Assembly: GCF_030733745.1 (NCBI RefSeq)
Contig: NZ_JASHIK010000008.1
Coordinates: 62,001 to 126,000, forward strand
DNA: 64,000 bases
Source: Stappia sp. MMSF_3263
GTDB taxonomy: Bacteria; Pseudomonadota; Alphaproteobacteria; Rhizobiales; Stappiaceae
Direction: 5' to 3'
The notes beneath the pieces were generated by a model. It did no database searches. It was not told the DNA's origin and saw only the letters and a program-made list of their open reading frames with translations. Both the position numbers and the translations under genes were made by a program. Each line of letters opens with the position of its first letter. Within the stretch, counting starts at the first letter, position 1. Shown here one piece after another: positions 36,586-45,308 of this stretch.

Positions 36586-37688
36586 ATCTCCACAAGCCGC
36601 CTGCCCGTCGCCGGCAGATCAAGGTCCCGGGCACGCGCCGCCGACCAGCGGCTCAGCGCGGCCCGCTGGTCCGGCGTTGCAGCCAGTTCGGCAATGCGCC
36701 TGGCCAACGCCTCTGCATCTTCAGGCGGGACCAGCAGGCTGGCGCCCTCTTCGTGCCCCAAGACACCGGTGTAGCCGGCATTGGCCGCCGCAACCGGCAG
36801 CGCGCCGGCGGCCATTGCCTCGACGAGCACAAGACCGAAACTCTCGCCATAGGGTGCGGGAGCAACGAAGATATCCCAGCCGGCCACCAGTTGCCGCGCC
36901 GTTGCATCATCGGGTGTGTCGACCAGTCGTATGCGATCGCCATGGATACCCGCCATCGCTTCGCGGACAGACGGCAGAAGCGGTCCGCCTCCCGCTATCG
37001 TCAGATATGCGTTCGGAACCTGCGCGGCGATCAACGGCCAGGCTTTGAGAAGAACATGCAGGCCCTTGCGGGCCTCGAACCGGCCCAGAAAGCCGACCTC
37101 CAGCCGCCCGGGCATACGTTGCCCTTGCCCGGAACCGGCCTCCCGCCAGGGAGCCAGGTTCACGGCCGGCGGCAGAACATGCGCCGTGATGCCTCGCTCT
37201 TGCGGGCGCAGATGTGCCAGCGGCGCCTCCGACGGCACCACGACAGCCTGCGAGCGCTTCATGAAATAGCCGGCGACAGCGTGCAGCGCACGTCCGGACA
37301 ATCCACCGGCATTGGCCGCGGGCAGGGTTGCGTGGAACGTTGTCACCGTCGGGAGATGCAGCCTCCGCCAGATCTGCCAGGCCATCAGCGGGGTCCACGG
37401 CGTATGCAGATGGACGACCTCCGCGCCCCATCCGTGAAGATCCGCCGCCAGGTCCCTCAATTCGCGCCGCCCGGCAAGGCTGACTTCGAACCGGGTGCCG
37501 AACATGGAAACCATGCGCGCCCGACCGCAACAGGTTGCCTCTCCGCCGGCAACGCCGGTAGGCGGATACGGCGTGACGACACGTACCGCGTGCCCCTCTT
37601 CTCTCAGCCAGCGGGACAGGTCGCGGACATGCGACTGCACCCCGCCGGGCCGGGTCATGTCATAAGGACAGATCTGGACGATCTTCAT
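36555..37688 (-). CDS. GT4 glycosyltransferase, PimA-like
   Basis: A 377-residue GT-B enzyme. The N-terminus MKIVQICPYDMTRPGGVQSHVRDLSRWLREEGH has the same plan as mycobacterial PimA, which mannosylates phosphatidylinositol; further VVHLHTPWTPLMAWQI, VTTFHATLP, VGFLGRFEARKGLHVLLKAW (start of donor domain) and PYGESFGLVLVEAMAAGALPVAA (EX7E motif). Overlaps the CDP-alcohol transferase gene by ATGA, so both likely act on one lipid. GT4 membership is sure; the PI-glycosylation role rests on the PimA resemblance and neighbours. Confidence 0.87.
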   Translation of the reverse strand: MKIVQICPYDMTRPGGVQSHVRDLSRWLREEGHAVRVVTPYPPTGVAGGEATCCGRARMVSMFGTRFEVSLAGRRELRDLAADLHGWGAEVVHLHTPWTPLMAWQIWRRLHLPTVTTFHATLPAANAGGLSGRALHAVAGYFMKRSQAVVVPSEAPLAHLRPQERGITAHVLPPAVNLAPWREAGSGQGQRMPGRLEVGFLGRFEARKGLHVLLKAWPLIAAQVPNAYLTIAGGGPLLPSVREAMAGIHGDRIRLVDTPDDATARQLVAGWDIFVAPAPYGESFGLVLVEAMAAGALPVAAANAGYTGVLGHEEGASLLVPPEDAEALARRIAELAATPDQRAALSRWSAARARDLDLPATGRRLVEIYREALALPG

Positions 37689-38419
37689 CGCGGCCCGCTG
37701 TCCCGCCCCTTGGCGAGAACCCCGCTCAGCCCCTCGGCGATATCCGAAAGCCCGTAGACCAGCAGGAACAGCGTCAGAATTGCGAGATGGCCGGTTGCCA
37801 GCGCAAACGCGAGCAGCACCGGTATCAGCCCGCTCAGTCCCGCCAGGAGCGCAAGGATCAGGCCCGTGAAGGTCACCTGTTCCTGCTTCGCCTCAACCGC
37901 TGGAGCCGGCGTGCATGTTTCGGCACGCTCGCCTGCATCGCGCACGACACGCGCGAAAAGCCGGCTCCAGCCGGCGGCCAGCCCGATCGCGCTCCAGAAC
38001 GCGCCTCCCTCCCCTGCACGGTCCGCAAGTATTCCGATGCTGGCGTAGAGCACTCCCCACTGGACCATGTCGACGAGAAAATCGAACGTCGCTCCCCGGA
38101 CACTCGTGCCGCCTGTCGCCCGCGCCAGCCCCCCATCCACGCAGTCGAGCACCTGAAACGCGATGGCGAGACAGACGACGGTCGTGCCGGCCAACGGCAC
38201 CGACGGCAGGAACGCTGCAGGGAGCATCGCAAGCGCCACGACCAACGCCGCAACAGTCACCGCAACGGGCGCAACGCCAAGTCGCGCCAGGGGCACGATC
38301 AGAAGCATGCTCGGCAACCGGTAGAAAACAGCCACCGCCCAGTCGCCTCGCAATTCCGCCTTTAGCTTCCCCCGCCGATATTCGGACCAGAGGCCCTTTA
38401 CGGTTATCGACGGCTGCAT
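37685..38419 (-). CDS. CDP-alcohol phosphatidyltransferase-family protein (second copy)
   Basis: A 244-residue membrane protein with motif DCVDGGLARATGGTSVRGATFDFLVDM, fully conserved in the catalytic D/G/AR/G/D/D positions, and about six hydrophobic segments. The basic N-terminal region GLWSEYRRGKLKAELRGDWAV precedes the first helix. ATG 38419 is preferred; a GTG 21 codons upstream is in frame but its GGGGAGG touches the codon. Coupled to the PimA-like gene and divergent (105-base gap) from a LicC-like nucleotidyltransferase that could make its CDP-activated donor. Possible donors: CDP-inositol, CMP-aminoethylphosphonate or another CDP-alcohol. Confidence 0.82.
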   Translation of the reverse strand: MQPSITVKGLWSEYRRGKLKAELRGDWAVAVFYRLPSMLLIVPLARLGVAPVAVTVAALVVALAMLPAAFLPSVPLAGTTVVCLAIAFQVLDCVDGGLARATGGTSVRGATFDFLVDMVQWGVLYASIGILADRAGEGGAFWSAIGLAAGWSRLFARVVRDAGERAETCTPAPAVEAKQEQVTFTGLILALLAGLSGLIPVLLAFALATGHLAILTLFLLVYGLSDIAEGLSGVLAKGRDSGPR

Positions 38420-38524
38420 CCCCGTTCGCCCGTTCACGCTTGCTTTCAGCAGTGCCAACCGGCTATTGCCCCGGCCGGACACCTCCCCTATTACTGGACT
38501 GCCTTACCACACTCCGACGGTTTC

Positions 38525-39277
38525 ATGCTCGATATCAAAGCGATTTTTCTGGCCGCCGGTCGCGGCGTGCGGATGGGTGAACGCGGGCGCATGACGCCCA
38601 AGGGCCTTATCTCGATCGGCGAGCGGACCTTCCTCGAGGAGGCGGTAACGACCCTGGCCGACAATGGAATGGGCAACGCTCGCGTCGTCACGGGCCATCT
38701 TGCCGAGCAGTATCGCGATCTGGCTGCAATCCGTTGCCCCGATCTCGACCTGCGGCACAATCCCGATTTCGAGGTGAAGGGTTCGCTTCAAAGCCTGCTC
38801 GTCGGGCTTGAGGGAGAGGACGGTCCCTGCCTGCTGCTCGAATCGGATCTCATTTTCGAACCGCGTGCTGTCGCCACCGTCATCGCGCGACCGGATCGCT
38901 CCGCCTTGCTTGTGTCAGGTGCGACCGGAGCGGGCGACGAGGTTCATGTCTGGGCCGACAAAACAGAGGGCGACCACTGTCTTCGCGATATGTCGAAGCT
39001 TGTCGATCGCTGGCCCGATGTTCCTCATGGCGAGCTTGTCGGCCTCACCTATCTCACCGGGGACGCGGTCCGTTACCTGAAGCGCATCGGTCCCGATCTC
39101 GTGCTCGACAACGCCATGGAAGACTATGAAAACGGTCTTGTGGAGCTTGCCCGCTCACATCCCGTGACCTGTCCGAAAGTGACTGATCTTGCCTGGGCCG
39201 AGGTCGACAACGAGGCGATGCTGGCCCGCGCCGCCGAGCAGGTGTATCCGCGCATTCTCGCCGCCCGGGCGCGCTGA
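38525..39277 (+). CDS. LicC/PntC-like nucleotidyltransferase
   Basis: A 250-residue nucleotidyltransferase: KAIFLAAGRGVRMGERGRMTPKGL (P-loop-like with catalytic lysine, residues 5-28), VVTGHLAEQYRDLA, GPCLLLESDLIFEP (metal-binding Asp) and LAWAEVDNEAMLARA, the second Asp. It belongs with sugar-phosphate, phosphocholine (LicC) and phosphonate (PntC) cytidylyltransferases; inositol-1-phosphate cytidylyltransferases have the same fold and are similarly paired with CDP-alcohol transferases in DIPP synthesis. No clear ribosome site before the ATG. Substrate undecided. Confidence 0.85.
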   Translation: MLDIKAIFLAAGRGVRMGERGRMTPKGLISIGERTFLEEAVTTLADNGMGNARVVTGHLAEQYRDLAAIRCPDLDLRHNPDFEVKGSLQSLLVGLEGEDGPCLLLESDLIFEPRAVATVIARPDRSALLVSGATGAGDEVHVWADKTEGDHCLRDMSKLVDRWPDVPHGELVGLTYLTGDAVRYLKRIGPDLVLDNAMEDYENGLVELARSHPVTCPKVTDLAWAEVDNEAMLARAAEQVYPRILAARAR

Positions 39278-39324
39278 CGACCGCACGTTGTGCCGGACAC
39301 TCCGGGAGCGGCCGGTTCCCTTCA

Positions 39325-40560
39325 TCAGTGCGGGCGTGACAGCACCGCCTGGGCAGCCAGCGTCCCGAGCAGTGCCAGAACGATCGAAAGCCAGCTGCTG
39401 GTGAACCCCGACAGCACACCGATCTCTCCCATCGCCCACGACACTTTCGTCGCCACCAGCGCCAGATAGCCGCAAAGGGCCAGCATCACGATCCTGAAAG
39501 GCGAGACGATCCGCCCTGTCCCTGCCACCGGCGCAAGGCTCGCGCCGAGCAATGCATAGGCTCCCGGCAGGAAGAATGCCGCCCAGCGTCGCCACAAGGC
39601 AGCGTCGACATCCGGCCCCTTCAGCGGGTTGTCGTCATCAGCCAGCCGTTCAAGAGGCCGCTGGGGCAGGTAGAACGCCGGAATGTCGTAATAGGTCAGC
39701 GTTTCCGGCAGGAGATCCAGCCGCAATTCCAGGACCGGATACTGACTGATCAGGTAGAGCGACGTCTGGGCAAAGGCGGGGGGTTGCCCCTCGGTGCCGG
39801 TCTCCTCTCCCGGCAGGCGCGCCCACAGGTCGACCCCGTGGAACCGCCAGAACCCCGGCCGGCTCGACGGTTCGCCGCGTCGGGCAACGATCACGTCCCT
39901 CAGGTCGCCCGCCACGACACCCCGGTAGAACTCAACATCCGTCAACTCCGGTTCCCCGGACCTCAGGACCCTGGCCTTGAGCGCACCGCCATTGACGACA
40001 AACCAGCTCGGCTCACCGAAATCGCCGGCGGCAAACCGCCGCCCGTAGCCGCCAAGCTCCAGTTCGGCCTGGACGAAAACGGCAGCGGGCCGCAACCAGC
40101 GTTCCAGCGCGAACTGAAAGCCGCCCGTCACCAGCGCGAACAGGCACACGACGGCAAGCGTCTGTCGCGGAGACCAGCCGGCCGCCCCCATCACAGTCGT
40201 CTCGCGGTTGAAGAGGCGGATCAGTTCGGCCGCAAAGACCCCGATGAAACAGGCGACAGGGAACAACCGGGTCGCGATGTCGACAGCCCGCAAGCCGAGA
40301 TAAGTCGCCAGCAGCAGAGCGGGATTGCGATCGAGTTTCCCGGCCTGCTCCAGCACCTGGTCCAGCGTCTGGGCCAGATCGATGGCCCACGCAACAATCA
40401 GGAACATGGCCATGACCAGAATGGCCGCGCCCAGATGTTGCGTGAAACCACGTCTTGCCAAAAGACCGAGGATCGGCATGCGCGGGCGCGCTCCGGTCCG
40501 TTGCAAGGGAACCGGCTGGCCGTGCCGTACAGGATATGGCGTGCCTGGTGTGATCGTCAT
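39325..40560 (-). CDS. LptG/LptF-like lipid-export permease (YjgP/YjgQ family), second of pair
   Basis: A 411-residue inner-membrane protein with the LptF/G topology: about three membrane helices at the start (GAAILVMAMFLIVAWAIDL, then VACFIGVFAAELIRLFNRETTVMGAAGWSPRQT), a large periplasmic beta-jellyroll-like region (about 135-300) and three helices at the end. The RETTVMGAAGWS coupling-helix segment corresponds to the E-x-x-A-x-x-x-G-x-S motif of LptF/G. It begins four bases after the stop of its partner. No LptA/B/C/D genes are nearby, so it is probably a specialised pair distinct from the LPS machine. Confidence 0.82.
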   Translation of the reverse strand: MTITPGTPYPVRHGQPVPLQRTGARPRMPILGLLARRGFTQHLGAAILVMAMFLIVAWAIDLAQTLDQVLEQAGKLDRNPALLLATYLGLRAVDIATRLFPVACFIGVFAAELIRLFNRETTVMGAAGWSPRQTLAVVCLFALVTGGFQFALERWLRPAAVFVQAELELGGYGRRFAAGDFGEPSWFVVNGGALKARVLRSGEPELTDVEFYRGVVAGDLRDVIVARRGEPSSRPGFWRFHGVDLWARLPGEETGTEGQPPAFAQTSLYLISQYPVLELRLDLLPETLTYYDIPAFYLPQRPLERLADDDNPLKGPDVDAALWRRWAAFFLPGAYALLGASLAPVAGTGRIVSPFRIVMLALCGYLALVATKVSWAMGEIGVLSGFTSSWLSIVLALLGTLAAQAVLSRPH

Positions 40561-40564
40561 CGCT

Positions 40565-41878
40565 TCAAGCCCGCTCGCGCACGGGCCGCAAAAGCGCCGC
40601 TGCCCTGTCCCGAACAGCCATGGTCGCCGCCAGGGACGCGGCCACGCCCACGCCCATCGCCGCAAGCAGCGCCATTCGAGGCTCAACCGCCGACAAGCCG
40701 CCGAGAAGGTTGCGCAAGAGAATATCGAAGACAAGAAGCGTCGCACATGCCAGCGGCATCGCCAGCATTCCGGCAACGCCGCGCCCGGCGAAGGCACAGG
40801 CAATCAGCGCCAGAAGTGGCGCCACCAGCACCGCGACGGCCCGCGCCAACCTCTCGCCTGCAATCCGCCGCGCCTCGCGCGCCGTCTCGCCGCCCGCCGC
40901 GTCAGGCCCCAGTGCCTCGAACACCGTCCACTCGCTCGCCACATCCTGGCGCAGCGCATGGTTTAGGATATTGTCGAGACTGACCGGCAGGGAGACGTTC
41001 TCCACCTTCACCTGCGGAAGGGACGGGACGTTCGCCATGTCGGTCTGCCCGAGCGCCAGCAGGTTGGGGCCGCGTCCCCGGCGGAGCACTCCGGCACCCT
41101 CGCGATGTTCCACCCGGACAAAATCATAGGCGATGACGCGTCCCAGGCCGAGATTGTAGTCCCCCTTCAAGTCGGGGCCGATCAGCTTCCAGTCGCCGGC
41201 CTGCGTCACCCGCCAACGCCCTGCCTCGCCGGGCTGGTGAACGAAAAGACTCTCATGCGGTGGATCAACACTCGTATCGGAGAGCGCAGCGAAGGTCTTG
41301 CCCCGGATCGTCTCGATCAGGGTACCCTCGCTCGGACCGGTAATGCGGTCGAACAGGAGTTCGCTCTTCAACTTGAAGATAACCGTGCGCGTCGCATTGC
41401 GTGCCAGCGGATCGATCACGCCGGAAACGGCAAGGCTTGCAAGGAAGGCAAGTCCGCCGAGCGACAGAGCCACGCGAACCGGCAGGGTCCACGCAACCCC
41501 CGCTGCCGACAGCGCCACCATCTCGCGCTCCTCACGGGCGGCGGAGAAAGCGAAGTAACCGCCGATGACACAGGCAAGCGCCAGGGCGAAGTCGAATATC
41601 TCGGGCGAGGTGAGCAACAGCACGGAAACCGCGGAAGCAAGGTCACCGCCATTGCCCAGCACCTCCTCCAGGATGCCCGTGAGCTTTTCCGCCAGGAATA
41701 CGATCTCGATCGTCACGACGACGATCGCGACCCTGCCCAAGGCACGCAGGAAGAGAGATCGCGCGGCAAGCGACATCAACGGTCTCACCGACCGGTTGCC
41801 TCGTTCGATGCGAGCGGCTCCGTCCCCGCCAGGCATTCCCGTCCCGGATTGTCCTTCCGTCTCATCGCTCCCCGTCAT
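40565..41878 (-). CDS. LptF-like lipid-export permease (YjgP/YjgQ family), first of pair
   Basis: A 437-residue protein with AREEREMVALSAAGVAWTLPV at the coupling helix, three N-terminal and three C-terminal membrane segments and a periplasmic domain between. A charged 34-residue N-terminal extension precedes SLAARSLFLRALGRVAIV; the true start could be ATG 41776 or 41836. Together with the following gene it should form the LptFG-type channel that lifts a lipid from the inner membrane. Flanked by sphingoid- and inositol-lipid genes. Confidence 0.82.
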   Translation of the reverse strand: MTGSDETEGQSGTGMPGGDGAARIERGNRSVRPLMSLAARSLFLRALGRVAIVVVTIEIVFLAEKLTGILEEVLGNGGDLASAVSVLLLTSPEIFDFALALACVIGGYFAFSAAREEREMVALSAAGVAWTLPVRVALSLGGLAFLASLAVSGVIDPLARNATRTVIFKLKSELLFDRITGPSEGTLIETIRGKTFAALSDTSVDPPHESLFVHQPGEAGRWRVTQAGDWKLIGPDLKGDYNLGLGRVIAYDFVRVEHREGAGVLRRGRGPNLLALGQTDMANVPSLPQVKVENVSLPVSLDNILNHALRQDVASEWTVFEALGPDAAGGETAREARRIAGERLARAVAVLVAPLLALIACAFAGRGVAGMLAMPLACATLLVFDILLRNLLGGLSAVEPRMALLAAMGVGVAASLAATMAVRDRAAALLRPVRERA

Positions 41879-41961
41879 GTTTCATGCTATTGCGGCACCG
41901 GCATCGGTCCCGTGCTCGCGGGTGCGCCGCGATTCCGTCACGACATCATAGGGCCGTCGCC

Positions 41962-42441
41962 ATGTCCCGTCTTGTTCATAGAGTGAAGCAGGGCCTCGCG
42001 CATACGCTCGCCCTTTCCTTTGGCGCCGGCCTGTCTCCGGTCTGGCCGGGAACGGTGGGCGCGGCGGTGGGTCTCCTTTGCGCCGTCCTCCTCCGCACTG
42101 TCCCGCCAGCCGGCCAGGTCGCCGGACTGGTTCTGATGTTGATGATCGGCATATGGGCATCCGCGATTGTCGCCAGGGCATGCCGGGAAGACGATCCGCA
42201 ATGCGTCGTCATCGATGAAAGCTTCGGCGCGGCCGCCACCGTCCTGGCCCTCCCGCCGGAACCGCTGTGGTGGGCCTTGGGCTTCGTTGCCTTCCGCTTC
42301 TTCGATATCGTCAAGCCATTCCCGGTCAACTGGGTGCAGGACCATGTGAAAGGCGGCACCGGCATCATGCTCGATGACGCCGCCGCCGCCCTCTATGCCA
42401 TCGCCGTACTCTGGCCCGTGTCCCGATTGCTTGCTGTGTAA
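41962..42441 (+). CDS. PgpA-like phosphatidylglycerophosphatase family protein
   Basis: A 159-residue membrane phosphatase: GAGLSPVWPGTVGAAVG near 20-36, CVVIDESFGAAATVL (active-site Asp-Glu), FRFFDIVKPFPVNWVQ and GGTGIMLDDAAAALYAI, all PgpA hallmarks. PgpA normally dephosphorylates phosphatidylglycerophosphate, but in the neighbourhood of a PI-phosphate-synthase-like enzyme it could dephosphorylate PI-phosphate or a ceramide analogue. Divergent from the LptF-like gene, convergent with CdsA. Confidence 0.9.
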   Translation: MSRLVHRVKQGLAHTLALSFGAGLSPVWPGTVGAAVGLLCAVLLRTVPPAGQVAGLVLMLMIGIWASAIVARACREDDPQCVVIDESFGAAATVLALPPEPLWWALGFVAFRFFDIVKPFPVNWVQDHVKGGTGIMLDDAAAALYAIAVLWPVSRLLAV

Positions 42442-42460
42442 GGACGGAACAATCCCGGTC

Positions 42461-43228
42461 TCACCAAAGACCCGCCAGCCACACAAGGGCGGGCGCCGCG
42501 ATCAGCCAGGCATCCGTGATATCGAGAAGCCCCCCTTGCCGCGGCAGCACCTGCGGATAGTCCTTTACACTGGAGGCCCTCTTCAAGCGCGAGCCGGCAA
42601 GGTCCCCGGCAATCGCCGTCACCGCAATCAGGATCGCGGCGGACAGCGACGCGCCGATGCTCCAGTCGACAACGAGCGGACCGGCCAGCGCGGCCGTCAG
42701 CCCCAGCATGACGGCGCCCGCGACAAGCCCCTCGACGGTTTTTCGGGGACTTAGCCTGGGAAAGGCCGGCCGGCGCCCGAACAGCTTTCCGCCAAGCAAT
42801 GCATAGCTGTCATAGGTTTCGACGAGAAGAAACGAGACGAGCACCAGTCCCGAGTTTTCGGGTTCACGCGCCACCATGACGAACAGCAGCACGGGAAAGC
42901 CCGGAAAGACGGCGACCTCGACGGCAAGCCGCATGCGCTGGGTCGCCGTTGCACCCGGCCAGCGCAGGCCCGCGACGCACAAGGCCTCGTAGGCGATCCG
43001 GACGGCCAGCAGGCCGAGCAGCGCGTCCAGCCAGGGCGATCCGAGCGCGAAAGGCAGCAGGGCGCCGGCAACGATTGCACATTCGGTGGCAAAGACCGGC
43101 CAGAGAGGACGCGCGCGCGGTGCCGTCGCCGGCAGCAGGCTGCCGACACCCAGCAGCACCGCGCCAATGACCAGGCAGGCGAGAACAGCAACGGCGGCGA
43201 GTTCGAAGGAGAGTGTCTGGGTCGACAT
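42461..43228 (-). CDS. Phosphatidate cytidylyltransferase (CdsA-family)
   Basis: A 255-residue, seven-to-eight-helix membrane protein. CTP-transferase signatures: RLSPRKTVEGLVAG and GDLAGSRLKRASSVKDYPQV with LPRQGGLLDITDAWL (the S-x-x-K-R-x(3)-K-D and GG-x-LD-x-x-D motif). Makes CDP-diacylglycerol, or a CDP-activated analogue, from CTP. This is very probably a second, specialised copy, since it lies five bases behind the reductase gene in the lipid operon and not in the usual housekeeping context with uppS and dxr. ATG 43228 chosen from the family N-terminus. Confidence 0.88.
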   Translation of the reverse strand: MSTQTLSFELAAVAVLACLVIGAVLLGVGSLLPATAPRARPLWPVFATECAIVAGALLPFALGSPWLDALLGLLAVRIAYEALCVAGLRWPGATATQRMRLAVEVAVFPGFPVLLFVMVAREPENSGLVLVSFLLVETYDSYALLGGKLFGRRPAFPRLSPRKTVEGLVAGAVMLGLTAALAGPLVVDWSIGASLSAAILIAVTAIAGDLAGSRLKRASSVKDYPQVLPRQGGLLDITDAWLIAAPALVWLAGLW

Positions 43229-43233
43229 CGCGC

Positions 43234-44064
43234 CTATCCGCGACGGGTGCGCGCTACCCGCGTCTGCCAGATCCGCAGAGCCGGCGCCAGCAGGCTGTGC
43301 GCGTGGGCAAGCAATGTCATCTGTGCGCCCGGCGCAACGATGAAGCGCCCGTTCTCCACCCCCTTGACGATACGTTCCGCCACCGCCTCGGCCGACCACA
43401 ACCCGCCACCGGCTGTGATTTCCCGGGTCGCTTGCGGCTTTGTCTCGTTTTCGGCGGCGAGTTGCGGCGTGTCGGTGTCCGGCGGGTAAGCCAGCGTTAC
43501 GCCGATGCCATGCGGGGCAAGCTCAACGCGCAACACTTCTGCAAGACCGCGCATGGCGAATTTCGAAGGTGCGTAGGCCGAATAACCGTAGATGCCGAAG
43601 AAGGCCGCGCCAGACGAAACGAAGACCATGCGTCCGCCGCCCGCCGCCGCCATCCGCGGCGCCAGCGCGTGAGCAACATTCAGCGCGCCCATGTAATTGG
43701 TGCGCATCTGGGCGGCATGATCGTCAAGCGGTTGATCGAGAAAGTGCCCCGGGCGGGCAATACCCGCATTCATCACGGCCCAGCGAGGCACGCCCAGCAC
43801 ATCGACAAGGTCGACCAATGCGGCACTGACGGCCACCGGATCGCCGACATCGGCGGAGCGGCACTCGACACGCGCGTGCGGAACCTCGGCGACAACGGCA
43901 TCCCGGACCTCGGCAAGACGCTCCGTCCCTCGGGCCACCAGCGCAAGGTTGTATCCACGCTGGGCGAGCAGCAATGCCAGCGCCCTGCCAATACCACTGC
44001 TGCCGCCGGTGATCAGAGCCACGGGGCGCATTGCGTCGCCGCCGGACGAGGTCGCCGTGCTCAC
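43234..44064 (-). CDS. 3-ketosphinganine (3-ketodihydrosphingosine) reductase-like SDR
   Basis: A 276-residue short-chain dehydrogenase: ITGGSSGIGRALALLLA (nucleotide binding, 18-34), NAGIARPGHFL, catalytic S150/S151, Y164 and K168 in GIYGYSAYAPSKFAMRGLAE. The stretch LAYPPDTDTPQLAAENETKP (191-210) is the diagnostic element of eukaryotic KDSR/Tsc10-type reductases. It reduces 3-ketosphinganine to sphinganine with NADPH. ATGA overlap with the MIPS gene. Presence of a serine palmitoyltransferase-like gene two genes upstream makes the sphingoid assignment strong. Confidence 0.88.
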   Translation of the reverse strand: MSTATSSGGDAMRPVALITGGSSGIGRALALLLAQRGYNLALVARGTERLAEVRDAVVAEVPHARVECRSADVGDPVAVSAALVDLVDVLGVPRWAVMNAGIARPGHFLDQPLDDHAAQMRTNYMGALNVAHALAPRMAAAGGGRMVFVSSGAAFFGIYGYSAYAPSKFAMRGLAEVLRVELAPHGIGVTLAYPPDTDTPQLAAENETKPQATREITAGGGLWSAEAVAERIVKGVENGRFIVAPGAQMTLLAHAHSLLAPALRIWQTRVARTRRG

Positions 44065-45173
44065 GCGGCCCGTTCCCCGGCGAAAGCAAGAAGGCGGTCA
44101 TATCCTTCCGCATCCTCGATCTGAACCGGAGGATGCTTGAAAAGAAATGCGCTCGCATCCTCGACCGGACCGGAAAGCCCCTTGTCGCGGGCGATTGCCG
44201 CGCAACGAATGGCGATCAGCGCCATCGCCGCCGCATTGGGCGAATCCTCGACCTCGAGCCGCATCTCGACATGGGTGCGCACCCCGCCGAAAAGCCTGCC
44301 CTCGAGCCGCACATAGGCAACCTTGCGATCCTCCAGCCAGGGCACGTAGTCGGACGGGCCGATGCGGATCTCGTTTTCGGTGAGACGCGCGTTCATCGCG
44401 GTCTGCACCGCCTCGGTCTTGGACTCGCGCTTCATCGCCAGGCGGTCGCCGTCCATCATGTTGAGAAAATCCGTATTGCCGCCGACATTGAGCTGATAGG
44501 TGCGGTCGACCTTGACCCCGCGCATGTCGGCAAGCCGCGCCAGTGCCCGGTGGGTGATGGTCGCGCCGAACTGCGCCTTGAAGTCGTCACCGAGGATCGG
44601 CAGACCGGCGCTGGTGAAGCGGGCAGCCCACACCGGGTCGGAGGCTATGAAGACCGGAATCCCGTTGACGAAGGCGCATCCCGCCTCCAGCGCGCATTCG
44701 GCATAGAACTGCGTCGCCTCGATCGAACCGACCGGCAGGAAATTGATCATCACCTCCGCCTCGGCCGCGCGCAGCGCCGCGACAATGCCGGCCTTGTCGA
44801 GCGCCGGTGCGCTCGAGACGACGAAGCTGCGATCCGGCGCCTGGTTGCGCATGAAAGCCGAGACCCCGTCAAGATCGGGACCTCGCAGCACCGGCGCCGT
44901 CATTTCCGAGAGGTCCCGATGGAAGATCTCGGTGCAGTTGGGAAGCGCCACCGCCGCCTCCCCGACAGTCCGACCGACCTTGCGCGCATCAACATCAAGC
45001 GCCAGCACAATCTCGACATCCTGCGGGCGATATCCGGCAAGAACGGGAAACGGAACGCCGACGGCGGCCTCGCCAAGCGCGCGACAATAGGCGACGCCCT
45101 GGACAAGCGAACTGGCGCAATTGCCGGCACCCACAACGGCAGTGCGGATCGTTCTGGCGGAAGAAGCGGTCAT
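44061..45173 (-). CDS. Inositol-1-phosphate synthase
   Basis: A 370-residue myo-inositol-1-phosphate synthase of the short prokaryotic type: RTAVVGAGNCASSLVQGV (NAD-binding, about 8-25), DVDARKVGR, NFLPVGSIEATQFYAE, FVNGIPVFIASDP, ILGDDFKAQFGATITHR (catalytic lysine), and LNVGGNTDFLNMM. Makes inositol-1-phosphate from glucose-6-phosphate. ATG 45173 is chosen; the longer frame upstream has no family similarity. Genes for PI-phosphate-synthase-like, CdsA and PimA-like enzymes are in the region, so inositol is probably destined for lipid. Confidence 0.95.
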   Translation of the reverse strand: MTASSARTIRTAVVGAGNCASSLVQGVAYCRALGEAAVGVPFPVLAGYRPQDVEIVLALDVDARKVGRTVGEAAVALPNCTEIFHRDLSEMTAPVLRGPDLDGVSAFMRNQAPDRSFVVSSAPALDKAGIVAALRAAEAEVMINFLPVGSIEATQFYAECALEAGCAFVNGIPVFIASDPVWAARFTSAGLPILGDDFKAQFGATITHRALARLADMRGVKVDRTYQLNVGGNTDFLNMMDGDRLAMKRESKTEAVQTAMNARLTENEIRIGPSDYVPWLEDRKVAYVRLEGRLFGGVRTHVEMRLEVEDSPNAAAMALIAIRCAAIARDKGLSGPVEDASAFLFKHPPVQIEDAEGYDRLLAFAGERAA

Positions 45174-45308
45174 GATCGTGTTGTTACCCCCGAACCCGGC
45201 CCGGCTGCATGGTCCGCGCGCCGTCCGGGCATCCTTTGCCCACACCCGGAAACCCTGTTCCGGGTGGAAATCTCCTGCCCGCCGGCCTGGTCGCCGGCGG
45301 AGCAAGGG

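Noticed and set aside
40565-41878. LptF-like gene as part of the housekeeping LPS exporter
   Set aside because: The usual neighbours (leucyl aminopeptidase, ostA/lptD, surA, pdxA) are missing; kept as a specialised pair pending a genome check.
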